Source: Lewinellaceae bacterium (GTDB lineage: Bacteria; Bacteroidota; Bacteroidia; Chitinophagales; Saprospiraceae). From it: 64,000 nucleotides of DNA. Below, one piece after another: positions 54,754-63,024 of the stretch (positions within the stretch are counted from its first letter, which is position 1; each line of letters begins with the position of its first letter). The notes below the pieces were generated by a model that worked only from the letters and a program-made list of their open reading frames with translations, did no database searches and was not told where the DNA came from. The position numbers were made by a program, and so were the translations under genes. The DNA lies in contig JACJYK010000001.1 in NCBI GenBank assembly GCA_020636135.1, positions 1 through 64,000 on the forward strand. The letters are read 5' to 3'.

Positions 54754-55541
54754 TGAATGCATTGGCAGATGTACCGGGTCAAACATTTGATCAGCATACA
54801 GGTCCTCCCGGCATGTTGCTGGAAGTCGATGATGTCTGCAAATCATTCGGGGCGTTAAAGGTGCTGGATGGCTTCTCCATGCAGCTCTTTTCCGGAGAAA
54901 ATGTGGCCATTGTAGGCAAGTCCGGCTCCGGCAAGTCGGTTTTGTTGAAATGCATCATCGGATTGCTTCCTTACGACAGTGGTGACATCCGGGTCCTGGG
55001 TTACGATGTATCCCAGCTCAATCAAAGGCAACTGGACGGACTACGCACAGAAGTCGGTTTTTTATTTCAGGGAAGCGCTCTGTATGACTCCATGACCGTA
55101 CGGGAAAATCTGCAATTTCCTCTCCGTCGCCATCGCAAAAAAATGAAGGACGTGGTTGAGGAAGATTTGATTCGCGAGACCCTGGCCAGCGTAGGCCTTG
55201 AACACACGGTGGATTTATTGCCGGAAGAACTTTCCGGAGGCATGCAACGCCGTATTGCGCTGGCCAGGACTTTAATCCTCCGGCCCCAGATCATCCTGTA
55301 TGATGAACCGACGACAGGTCTGGACCCGATCACCTCGCGGGAGATCATTGAGCTTATTCTGGAAGTACAGAAGCAATACGGCGCTGCCTCAATGATCATC
55401 ACGCATGATATGCAATGTGTCCGGTTGGCATCAGACCGCTTGATCATCCTGCACGAGGGAAAGAACTATGCGACCGGAACCTATGAAGAACTGAAAGGAA
55501 AAAATGATCCGATAATTCAAGCATTTTTGGGAACATCATGA
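54753..55541 (+). CDS. mlaF: MlaF-type ABC transporter ATPase (262 aa)
   Basis: ABC ATPase with Walker A GKSGSGKSV, Q loop FLFQGSALYDSMTV, signature LSGGMQRR, Walker B IILYDEPTTGLDP and H loop ITHDMQ. ATG 54753 overlaps the MlaE stop (TGATG) and the stop overlaps the MlaD start (ATGA), so all three genes are translationally coupled. A GTG three bases upstream is a less likely start. It drives lipid transport by the complex. Confidence 0.92.
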   Translation: MNALADVPGQTFDQHTGPPGMLLEVDDVCKSFGALKVLDGFSMQLFSGENVAIVGKSGSGKSVLLKCIIGLLPYDSGDIRVLGYDVSQLNQRQLDGLRTEVGFLFQGSALYDSMTVRENLQFPLRRHRKKMKDVVEEDLIRETLASVGLEHTVDLLPEELSGGMQRRIALARTLILRPQIILYDEPTTGLDPITSREIIELILEVQKQYGAASMIITHDMQCVRLASDRLIILHEGKNYATGTYEELKGKNDPIIQAFLGTS

Positions 55542-56560
55542 AAACAGAAAATAAGCATGTAGCCCGGCTCGGGTTTTTTGTCATTATTTCCGTGGCTTTA
55601 TTTGTACTTGGATTTTATCTGGTTGGCAACAATCAGAATATGTTTGGAAAGACATTTTTAATTTCCACTGATTTCCATAATGTCAACGGATTAAAGAAAG
55701 GAAATTTGGTACGCTTTAATGGCATCGATGTCGGATCCATATCAGAAATTGATATTCTTAATGATTCAACATTAAAAGTCATTATGCGCATAGAAAAAAA
55801 AGTGCAGCCATTTATTAAAAAGGATGCCACGGCAAGCATTGGGTCCGAAGGTCTGGTCGGAAATGTATTGGTAAATATATCCCCCGGTGTAAGTGGACTT
55901 GCCATTGAAGATGGCGATGTCATTCAAGCCTACAGCAGGGTAGATACCGAAGCACTCTTAAGCTCACTGGGAAATACCAATGAAAATATTGCAATCATAT
56001 CGAAGAATTTACTCGACATCACTGAGAAGATGAATTCTGGCCAGGGAATTATTGCGAATTTATTGGATAATGAAACCATGAGTGCAGATCTTGCCGCCAC
56101 CCTGCATCACTTGCGACAAACTGTGTTGATCCTGGAGTCCTCCACAGAGCAAATCAATGATCTTTTTGCTACCATAAATACGGGGCATGGGATGGCAGGT
56201 CAGCTCTTGAAAGACACGGTGTTGGTGCCAAATCTGGTCCGGTCATCGGAAAGACTGGACACGGCGATGATCGGATTAAACCAGCTTCTTGACAAGACGG
56301 ATCCTATCCTGTCCAATTTGTTGTCCACCAGTAAAAAGCTGAACGATGCATCTGCCCATATGGATGACCTGATCCAGTCCGTTGATCGTGGTGAAGGCAC
56401 AGTTTCTGCCTTGTTGCATGACGACCAGTTGCGCGAAGATTTGAAACAAACCATGTCCAATTTAAACGAGGGGACCAAGCGCTTCAGTGAGGATATGGAA
56501 GCGCTGAAGCGTAATGTATTTTTCCGTAAGTATTTTAAGGAACAGAGCAAAAAAAATTAA
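55538..56560 (+). CDS. mlaD: MlaD-type MCE protein (340 aa)
   Basis: One N-terminal membrane helix (about residues 9-30), an MCE domain (about 37-120; FHNVNGLKKGNLVRFNGIDVGSISEI and GLVGNVLVNISPG), and a long helical C-terminal region (120-325) with repeats of the form SGQGIIANLLDN, TGHGMAGQLLKD and RGEGTVSALLHD. Longer than enteric MlaD (about 183 aa); the helical part may form a tube or reach across the periplasm as in long MCE proteins. No MlaA, MlaB or MlaC is encoded nearby, usual for Bacteroidota. Confidence 0.9.
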   Translation: MKTENKHVARLGFFVIISVALFVLGFYLVGNNQNMFGKTFLISTDFHNVNGLKKGNLVRFNGIDVGSISEIDILNDSTLKVIMRIEKKVQPFIKKDATASIGSEGLVGNVLVNISPGVSGLAIEDGDVIQAYSRVDTEALLSSLGNTNENIAIISKNLLDITEKMNSGQGIIANLLDNETMSADLAATLHHLRQTVLILESSTEQINDLFATINTGHGMAGQLLKDTVLVPNLVRSSERLDTAMIGLNQLLDKTDPILSNLLSTSKKLNDASAHMDDLIQSVDRGEGTVSALLHDDQLREDLKQTMSNLNEGTKRFSEDMEALKRNVFFRKYFKEQSKKN

Positions 56561-56618
56561 ATAGGTAAGCACAAACTATAGTATAAACTTGACTAACTTT
56601 CAGTATAAATAGCTGCCT

Positions 56619-57206
56619 ATGTTAAAATTGTTAGTTCTCCTGGTCACAATCCTTTCGGCACTACCTGTGACAGCACAATACGATTATTCCCATCCTGATT
56701 TCATCCCCAAAATGGATCAACATTTTCCCGGTGGAGACAGTGCATTTTTGGATTTAGTCTATCATAATATTCAGTATCCGCCGGAGGCTCGACAGAGAGG
56801 CACGATGGCCACCCTTTTGGTTTCACTTTACATCAATGCAAAGGGAGGTCTGGACAGTTTGAAATTCCTGAATCCGGTTCCTATTGGTGATGGCATTGAA
56901 GAGGAAGTATTGCGAATCCTCAAATTAACCCATAAGCGCTGGATTAACTGCGGTGATGGTTTTCATTTTGATTGCTCGTTTGTATTTAAATTTGAAAGTG
57001 AGGAGTTATTGCATGGTGATATAAGCATTATAGCCTTTGCAGTAAATGCAAAATTGCCAAGGACAGATCTGATAAAATCGTTTGATAAATTGCTGAAAAG
57101 AGGAAATAAGTCCAACGAGGTCAAAGAGATGGTGACCTTACTAATAAAAATGTATCCTGACAATCAGCAATACCTGGAACTATACCGCCAGCTTGAAATT
57201 CATTGA
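56619..57206 (+). CDS. exported TonB C-terminal-like domain protein (195 aa)
   Basis: A signal peptide (residues 1-19, ending in VTAQ) is followed by a TonB-C-like domain: FPGGDSAFLDLVYHNIQYPPEARQRG, then TLLVSLYINAKGGLDSLKFL and EEEVLRILKLTHKRWINCG, which match the YP-AR-G...V.F.I...G pattern of Bacteroidota TonB proteins. It lacks the N-terminal membrane anchor and Pro-rich spacer, so it probably does not transmit energy. The last 55 residues are a helical tail of unknown role. Confidence 0.75.
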   Translation: MLKLLVLLVTILSALPVTAQYDYSHPDFIPKMDQHFPGGDSAFLDLVYHNIQYPPEARQRGTMATLLVSLYINAKGGLDSLKFLNPVPIGDGIEEEVLRILKLTHKRWINCGDGFHFDCSFVFKFESEELLHGDISIIAFAVNAKLPRTDLIKSFDKLLKRGNKSNEVKEMVTLLIKMYPDNQQYLELYRQLEIH

Positions 57207-57230
57207 TGGGATAAAGGTATATGGAAAAAT

Positions 57231-57635
57231 TTACGATGCATGGTCGATATTTTCAAATAATATCGCGTGTTGTTTTCTGAAAATTGGATTGACAATAAAT
57301 GCCACCGGGACCGGAGAGCGGGTATGGATGGTCTCCTTGACCTCACAACGGGTGTCATCGCCGGTAAGGGTAATGTCCAGGAATAGGTGTGCTATGCCGG
57401 AAATAACAGCGTGGTAATGGATCCACATCTTTTGTTCATCGGATTTAACCGTGAGTGGATATTTTGTTTTGAAGGGTATAGGTCCGAAATTCATCCTCTC
57501 AAAAACCAGGTATTTATTATCACTGAGGACCTTGATCCGCTCGATGACCGGGTGTACCTCTGCAAAGCGATTCATATCTGCCAGATAAGAAAAGACTTGC
57601 CGGGGGCTTTTGGATACATGAAATGTTAGCTGCAT
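57231..57635 (-). CDS. SRPBCC (START-like) family protein (134 aa)
   Basis: Begins FHVSKSPRQVFSYLADMNRFAEVHPVIERI, typical of the SRPBCC ligand-binding fold, with ITLTGDDTRCEVKETI and a C-terminal helix region (FRKQHAILFENID). Such proteins bind hydrophobic ligands. Cytoplasmic. Convergent with the TonB-like gene, 24 bases apart, with no clear terminator between them. Confidence 0.75.
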   Translation of the reverse strand: MQLTFHVSKSPRQVFSYLADMNRFAEVHPVIERIKVLSDNKYLVFERMNFGPIPFKTKYPLTVKSDEQKMWIHYHAVISGIAHLFLDITLTGDDTRCEVKETIHTRSPVPVAFIVNPIFRKQHAILFENIDHAS

Positions 57636-57757
57636 TGCACGGAATGATTTTTACAGTACCCCAAAATTACCCATATTCTCTTCAAGCGATTCAACTCATT
57701 GCTGTTTTTCACCTGACCTTAGTCGGTATTTCGTTGGAATAAAACATTTGTATCTTA

Positions 57758-59017
57758 ATGCCAAAATCAGAAGTCATGGCTTCCAGAAGGAATTTTATCC
57801 GGCAAGCGGGATGGTTAAGTTTGAGCCCGGCGCTCACCGGAGCTGTTGGGCCAGGAAGGAGCAGGATAGGGATTGACCTGGCAAAATGGTCATCACTGAA
57901 CGACGATGCATTTTTTGCATTGGTGCGGGAACAGCTTTTGATCCCGGATGGTAGAATCTATTTAAATACGGGAAGTCTGGGGCCCAGCACCTTACAGGTG
58001 ATTGACACCGTATATGAGGCCATGAGGGAGCTGGAGATGAACCCGGCTGCGGAAAACTGGGGGCCACTGGGACAAAAGATGGAAGCGGTAAGGCAGATCA
58101 TCGCGGATTATATCCGGACTGAAAAAGACAACATTCTGCTTACCAGGAATACTACCGAAGGCCTAAGCCTCGTGGCACAGTCGATCCGGCTGAATCCGGG
58201 AGATGAGATCCTGACCACCGATCAGGAACATGGAGGCGCCCTGGTCGGACTGGAATATACGGCTGCCAACCAGGGGGCTGTCATCCGGAAAATGACCATA
58301 CCCATGCCAACCCAGAGTACCGGACAAATTCTGGAAACCCTGCATGCAAATCTGACAGAGAAAACCAAAATGGTCCTCCTCAGCCACGTGAACACCATCA
58401 CCGGCCTCGTTATGCCTTTTGCTGAAATAGCAAGGATCACCAAACCGCGGGGTATTCTGCTTATTGCCGACGGTGCCCAGGCTCCCGGGCAGATAAAGGT
58501 TGATGTTCAGGCCTTGAATGTTGATGCCTACGCCACCAGCGGTCATAAGTGGTTGCTCGGACCCAAGGAGACTGGTTTCCTCTATGTGAGCCCTGAACTT
58601 CACCCGCAGATACACAGCGCATTTACCCATTCCGGATTTGCCGGTTATTCGTCATCCTCAGGCACTCGGAATGTAGCCACGATCATTGGACTGGGAGAAG
58701 CCATACGGTGGAACCAGGAAATAGGTGTGGAACGCATTCAGCAGCGCTGCCTGGAGATGCGGAATTATTGCCGGCAAAAGCTGCTAGCACTGCCTGGCAT
58801 CCGGATCATCAGCCCGGAAGATGATGCACTGAGCTGTGCCATCGTCAGCTTCACACTGGACAAGGCAAAAAATAATGAGGTAGCTCAAAAACTCAAGGAA
58901 CAGGACATCATCATCAAGGTATTACCGGACGTGAACGGTAACCGGATATCCTGCCACCATTTTGTGCTCAGAGAGGAAATTGACCGGTTTATCGGCGCAC
59001 TGGCATCTGCCATTTAA
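57758..59017 (+). CDS. Tat-exported class V aminotransferase-fold PLP enzyme (419 aa)
   Basis: The N-terminus SRRNFIRQAGWLSLSPALTG is a twin-arginine signal; ATG 57758 or 57776 may start it. The catalytic part has YLNTGSLGPS, TRNTTEGLSLVAQSI, DQEHGGAL, LLIADGAQAPG with the PLP-binding Asp, and the Schiff-base Lys in TSGHKWLLGPKETGFLYV, as in the isopenicillin-N-epimerase / cysteine-desulfurase-like group. Substrate unknown. Export after cofactor loading is consistent with the Tat route. Ends 6 bp before the convergent adaptor gene. Confidence 0.87.
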   Translation: MPKSEVMASRRNFIRQAGWLSLSPALTGAVGPGRSRIGIDLAKWSSLNDDAFFALVREQLLIPDGRIYLNTGSLGPSTLQVIDTVYEAMRELEMNPAAENWGPLGQKMEAVRQIIADYIRTEKDNILLTRNTTEGLSLVAQSIRLNPGDEILTTDQEHGGALVGLEYTAANQGAVIRKMTIPMPTQSTGQILETLHANLTEKTKMVLLSHVNTITGLVMPFAEIARITKPRGILLIADGAQAPGQIKVDVQALNVDAYATSGHKWLLGPKETGFLYVSPELHPQIHSAFTHSGFAGYSSSSGTRNVATIIGLGEAIRWNQEIGVERIQQRCLEMRNYCRQKLLALPGIRIISPEDDALSCAIVSFTLDKAKNNEVAQKLKEQDIIIKVLPDVNGNRISCHHFVLREEIDRFIGALASAI

Positions 59018-59023
59018 GTCAGA

Positions 59024-60286
59024 TTAGTTGGATGTTGTGGCCGGCTGAGCTACTTCCTGCTGGACTTTCACCTGCATGGTCGTATCAAGGCCGCTGGTGA
59101 TTTCTGTGATTAATCCATCGGATATACCTGTGGTGACCGGGACCTTTTCCACTGCCTTGTCTCCTTTCTTCACCTCAACATACGCTTTGTTGTCTTCATA
59201 GAGAATGTCGCGCTCCTTCACGGTAAGCACATTGATCTTTTTTTCCATGATCACATCCCCGTTGGCACTGTATCCGGCACGGAGGAAGACATTGGTGGTC
59301 GGTTTGACGGCTGCACGCACTTCAAATTTTACAGTCCCTTCTTCTTTTTCACCTCTGGGCGCAATGAATTCCAGGAATGCATCGATTGCTGAACTGTCGA
59401 TCGCGCCGATCTTCAAAACCAGTGGCATGCCTTCTTTCAGCCTTCCCACATCGGACTCATCGACTTTGCCTTCGAAGATCAGTGCATTCATATCGGCAAT
59501 GATGGCGACGGTGGTACCCTCATTGAAGTTGTTGCGCTCGATTACCGATGAACCTTCCTCCACCGGAATGTCCAGTACCATACCGGAAACCGGTGCGGTG
59601 ACGATGTTGGACACTTGCTTGGAGTTTTTCGCCGCACCTTCCTTTAGTAACTGGAGGTTGTCTATGGCAGAGTTTAGTTCCTGTCTACGGATGTCAAGGG
59701 TGGTCTCAAACTGTTTAAGCGTATTTTCAGAAGAGATCTTGGTGTTCTCATAGGTCGTCTTACGCAATTCCAGGTCAAGGAGGATGCGGTTGTAATCCTG
59801 TTCGGAGATGATGCCCTCATCACGCAGCCGGCGTTGACGCTCTTCTTCCTGTTTGGCATTTTCATAATTAAGCCGGGCGCTCTCAACATCCAGACTCTGT
59901 GAGGCGATCTTCTTTTGGCGTTCCAGTTCCCGCGCGGCTTCTTTGACCTGTAGTTGGGATAGCTCGACATTGGTCTGTGCCTGGTTGATGCTGATCTGGC
60001 TGGGTATCAGCTGGATTTTGGCTACTTTCTGTCCTTTTTCGATGACCTGCCCTTCGTCGATATAAAGTTCTTCGATGACACCGGAAACCTGGGGTTTGAT
60101 GTTGATTTCCAGACGTGGCTTGATGGTACCCGTCGCAACGGTTTTCTTGATCACATCCTCATAGGCCGGTTTTTCAAAACGCAGGTTATCCGGCGATTTT
60201 TTACGTTGCTGGATAAAGTAAAAAACAAGTCCTACGGTTAAGATCCCGACGGCAACTATGGTACTAATAAAACACCCACGATTCAT
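59024..60286 (-). CDS. periplasmic adaptor (membrane fusion protein) of a MacAB-like efflux system (420 aa)
   Basis: One N-terminal membrane helix (about residues 7-25), a barrel-sandwich part split around a coiled coil (NIKPQVSGVIEELYIDEGQVIEKGQKVAKI at 63-92 and ... VTAPVSGMVLDIPVEEGSSV near 230), a long coiled coil (about 100-215), and a C-terminal beta domain. The layout is that of HlyD/MacA adaptors, which link an inner-membrane pump to an outer-membrane channel. The partner permeases lie upstream on the same strand (61772-64000), now separated by an IS3 element. No ATPase gene is present in the window. Confidence 0.87.
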   Translation of the reverse strand: MNRGCFISTIVAVGILTVGLVFYFIQQRKKSPDNLRFEKPAYEDVIKKTVATGTIKPRLEINIKPQVSGVIEELYIDEGQVIEKGQKVAKIQLIPSQISINQAQTNVELSQLQVKEAARELERQKKIASQSLDVESARLNYENAKQEEERQRRLRDEGIISEQDYNRILLDLELRKTTYENTKISSENTLKQFETTLDIRRQELNSAIDNLQLLKEGAAKNSKQVSNIVTAPVSGMVLDIPVEEGSSVIERNNFNEGTTVAIIADMNALIFEGKVDESDVGRLKEGMPLVLKIGAIDSSAIDAFLEFIAPRGEKEEGTVKFEVRAAVKPTTNVFLRAGYSANGDVIMEKKINVLTVKERDILYEDNKAYVEVKKGDKAVEKVPVTTGISDGLITEITSGLDTTMQVKVQQEVAQPATTSN

Positions 60287-60350
60287 TCTTATTATTTGTT
60301 TTAGTAATCAGTGTAAAGTCCTGAAATAAGTTGACAACAAAACAAAAACG

Positions 60351-60746
60351 ATGGAAGTTGTCAAATTGAAGTATTCAAAAGGTTATCGCCGTTATAGTGA
60401 GAGCTTTAAATTGCATGTATTGCATGAGCTACGCACCGGGAAGTACAATAAAAATGAGCTGGCTCACAAATATGGAATTGCGGCAGGTTCGTTATTAAAT
60501 TGGATCAACAAATACGAACAGCCAGACTTATTAAACCGTCGAATACGTATTGAAATGCCAGAAGATCTCAATCGAATCAAAGAGTTAGAAGCCAAAGTGA
60601 AGGAGTTGGAAAAAGCCTTGGTAAAGACCCAGCTTGATTACTTGTACCATGCAGGCTTAAATGAATATGCTGCACAGCGCTTAGGCTATGCCAATTCGGA
60701 CGAGTTGGCAAAAAAGCGAGATGCCAAGGAGTCGAAAAAGCAATAG
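60351..60746 (+). CDS. IS3-family OrfA (131 aa)
   Basis: Helix-turn-helix DNA-binding part (YSESFKLHVLHELRTGKYNK, ELAHKYGIAAGSLLNWINKY) followed by a leucine-zipper-like coiled coil (NRIKELEAKVKELEKALVKT), as in IS3 OrfA proteins. It recognises the IS ends and, after frameshifting, forms the N-terminal part of the OrfAB transposase. It ends in SKKQ-stop right after the G-AAA-AAG shift site (60734-60740). Confidence 0.9.
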   Translation: MEVVKLKYSKGYRRYSESFKLHVLHELRTGKYNKNELAHKYGIAAGSLLNWINKYEQPDLLNRRIRIEMPEDLNRIKELEAKVKELEKALVKTQLDYLYHAGLNEYAAQRLGYANSDELAKKRDAKESKKQ

Positions 60747-61594
60747 TTCTACGGAACTCGCTTGGCACGGGGAAACAACCAACCGTAGAACAAGTAAGCA
60801 GACGATTTGGGTTGAGCCGGCAAGGTTACTACCAAGGGCTACAACGGCTTGGCAAGAAACAAATCCAGGAGGAAGTGATTGTGGATAAAATTGTGCAGTG
60901 TCGACAAAAGCTTACAGAAGAAGGAGGCCGAAAAATGCTTAAGCGCATCCAACCTGTACTGATGGAATCAGGCATCAAACTGGGTAGAGATACGTTGTTT
61001 GAGCTACTACGCAAATATGACCTGGGCGTAAAATGGCGCAAGAACTATGTGCGAACGACGAATTCGTTGCATCGTTTTCACGTCTATAGTAATCTGATCA
61101 AAGAAATAAAAGCACAACGATCCAATGAAGTGTGGGTCAGCGACATTACCTATATCAGTACACGTGCCGGGTTCATGTACCTGGCTCTGATTACGGATGC
61201 ATATTCGCGCAAAATCGTCGGATACGACATCAGTGATAGCCTGGAATTACACGGCTGTTTACGGGCTTTGAAAATGGCTTTGGCACAACGATCTTCAACG
61301 TTACCATTGATTCACCACTCGGACCGGGGCATTCAATACTGTAGTCATGCTTATACCCGCTTGTTGAATAGTAACAACGTTCAGATCAGTATGGCTGCCA
61401 AAGGAAACTGTTATGAAAACGCAATGGCTGAAAGAGTAAATGGTATTCTCAAGAAAGAATTCTATCTCGATCAGGAATTCGCATCAAAAAAGGTTGCTGT
61501 AAATGCTGTAAAAGACGCCATTTACCGCTACAATTATGTACGATTCCATTTAAGGCTCAATTACCAAACTCCAGCATCAGTTCATGCTGCATAA
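60740..61594 (+). CDS. IS3-family OrfB, DDE transposase part (285 aa after frameshift)
   Basis: Reading from the codon after the putative -1 shift (60740, KAIVLRNSLGTGKQPTVEQV) gives an unbroken frame; a stand-alone start is possible at TTG 60812. The rve-type core has the three acidic residues: Asp in VWVSDITYIS, Asp in HHSDRGIQY and Glu in NCYENAMAERVNG, with KKEF after it. OrfA and OrfB overlap by a few bases in the -1 frame, the normal IS3 arrangement. Nothing visible disables it. Confidence 0.9.
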   Translation, partial: AIVLRNSLGTGKQPTVEQVSRRFGLSRQGYYQGLQRLGKKQIQEEVIVDKIVQCRQKLTEEGGRKMLKRIQPVLMESGIKLGRDTLFELLRKYDLGVKWRKNYVRTTNSLHRFHVYSNLIKEIKAQRSNEVWVSDITYISTRAGFMYLALITDAYSRKIVGYDISDSLELHGCLRALKMALAQRSSTLPLIHHSDRGIQYCSHAYTRLLNSNNVQISMAAKGNCYENAMAERVNGILKKEFYLDQEFASKKVAVNAVKDAIYRYNYVRFHLRLNYQTPASVHAA

Positions 61595-61671
61595 ATATCA
61601 TTGAACCTTACCATGGATAGTATTATTTTTAAATCATCTCTTAATCTGTCAACTATTTCCAGGACGAGACA

Positions 61672-61720
61672 CAGTAATCAGTAATCAGTAATCAGTATTC
61701 AGTATTCAGTATTCAGTCGT
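61672..61720 (+). repeat. heptanucleotide tandem repeat split by the IS
   Basis: CAGTAAT three times, CAGTATT three times and a degenerate CAGTCGT. One more unit (TAGTAAT plus CAG) lies left of the IS at 60302-60311, showing that the IS3 element landed inside this array. Confidence 0.85.
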
Positions 61721-61771
61721 TTTTTTGATGCACTCACATCTGAAATCTCACATCTGAATTCTCAAATTTTA

Positions 61772-63022
61772 TTATTCGTCTTTCAATGCAACCACCGGAT
61801 TTACCCTGGCTGCCAGGGTTGCCGGGATCAGTCCGGCGACGGTACCGGCGATGGTAAGCAAAACCATAGCGCCGATGGCGATGCCCAGATTGACTTCCGG
61901 GTTGTAAAACATCTGGGACTCCACCCCAGCTTGTTCCATTAAAAAATTGATCCCGCCAATAACCAGAACACCAGCCAGCAAGCCCAGATAACCGGATACT
62001 GCCGTGATGAATATGGACTCGGTCAATATGCTGCTGATGATCGATGCCGGCGTCGCTCCGATGGCTTTGCGTATGCCTATTTCCTTGGTACGTTCTTTCA
62101 CCACGATCAGCATGATGTTGCTGACACCCACGATTCCTGCTAATAAAGTGCCTATTCCCACGATCCACAGAAATGCCGATATGCCGTCAAAAAGCCCCCG
62201 GATTTGTTGGAATTCTGCCTCGAGATTAAATCCACCGATGCCTCGGGGATCATTGGGGGCCACATGGTGCCTTGCTTTGAGCAGACTCCGGACCTGTGGT
62301 TCGATCTGTGCGATGCGATAACCTTCCTGGGCGCTGACGGCGAAATAGTGTACCCGGCCATCCATGCCAAAGGTGCGGTGCATGGTTGTCAGGGGAATCA
62401 CCACCGCTTCCTGGTCGTCTTCGGTCCAGGGTTTGATCACCCGGGGGCCGAAGATGCCGACAACCAGAAATTCCGCACCGTTGATGGTGACATACTGGCC
62501 GATGGCTTGTTCAGCATTCCGGCCGAAAAGAACTTCAGCGGTTCGGGTGCCCAGAACAGCAACCTTCCTGGTTTCTTCATTATCCAGGTCACTGATGTAG
62601 CGACCATGGTATACCTTGAGGGCCTCCACTTTGATCATCTGGCTCAGCTCGCCACGGATCTCATAGGTTTCGGCAGTTTCTCCGTGCACAACTTTGGCAT
62701 CCAGCCGGGTACGGGGTGCGATAAATCCAACCCCTTTGACTTGTTGCTTGATGGCTTCAAGATCATCGAAGTTTAGACGCGGGAAACGTCCCGGCTGATA
62801 ACCCTGGTAGGGTAGGGATGTTGAAGAGCTCCACACATACATGATGTTCGTGGCCCGGTCACCAAAATCACGGAATACCGCATTTTCCAGACCGGAACCC
62901 ATACCAAGCATAAAAATCAGCATAAAGACACCCCAGAATACTCCAAGCACGGTTAAGAACGTACGCAATTTATGCTGTTGGATGGTCATCCAGATTTCCT
63001 GCCAGGTGTCTCGGTTGAACAT
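61772..63022 (-). CDS. MacB-like ABC transporter permease (416 aa)
   Basis: Begins MFNRDTWQEIWMTIQQHKLR, then membrane helix TFLTVLGVFWGVFMLIFMLG, a MacB-type periplasmic domain (about 45-265), and a C-terminal FtsX domain with three helices and the cytoplasmic KERTKEIGIRKAIGATPASI segment. Same family as the damaged gene two bases upstream. MacB permeases of this kind lack their own ATPase domain and need a separate LolD-like ATPase, not found here. It presumably works with the adaptor at 59024. Confidence 0.88.
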   Translation of the reverse strand: MFNRDTWQEIWMTIQQHKLRTFLTVLGVFWGVFMLIFMLGMGSGLENAVFRDFGDRATNIMYVWSSSTSLPYQGYQPGRFPRLNFDDLEAIKQQVKGVGFIAPRTRLDAKVVHGETAETYEIRGELSQMIKVEALKVYHGRYISDLDNEETRKVAVLGTRTAEVLFGRNAEQAIGQYVTINGAEFLVVGIFGPRVIKPWTEDDQEAVVIPLTTMHRTFGMDGRVHYFAVSAQEGYRIAQIEPQVRSLLKARHHVAPNDPRGIGGFNLEAEFQQIRGLFDGISAFLWIVGIGTLLAGIVGVSNIMLIVVKERTKEIGIRKAIGATPASIISSILTESIFITAVSGYLGLLAGVLVIGGINFLMEQAGVESQMFYNPEVNLGIAIGAMVLLTIAGTVAGLIPATLAARVNPVVALKDE

Positions 63023-63024
63023 AA

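Larger units (their letters stand above)
60312..61671 (+). mobile_element. IS3-family insertion sequence (1360 bp), apparently intact
   Basis: Left end TGTAAAGTCCTGAAATAAGT and right end (as complement) TGTCTCGTCCTGGAAATAGT form imperfect inverted repeats of about 25 bp with TG...CA tips. A 3-base CAG lies directly on both sides (60309-60311 and 61672-61674), a target duplication usual for IS3. Removing the element and one CAG restores an unbroken heptad repeat. It contains orfA and orfB with a putative -1 frameshift. It lies opposite in strand to the efflux genes on both sides. Confidence 0.92.
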
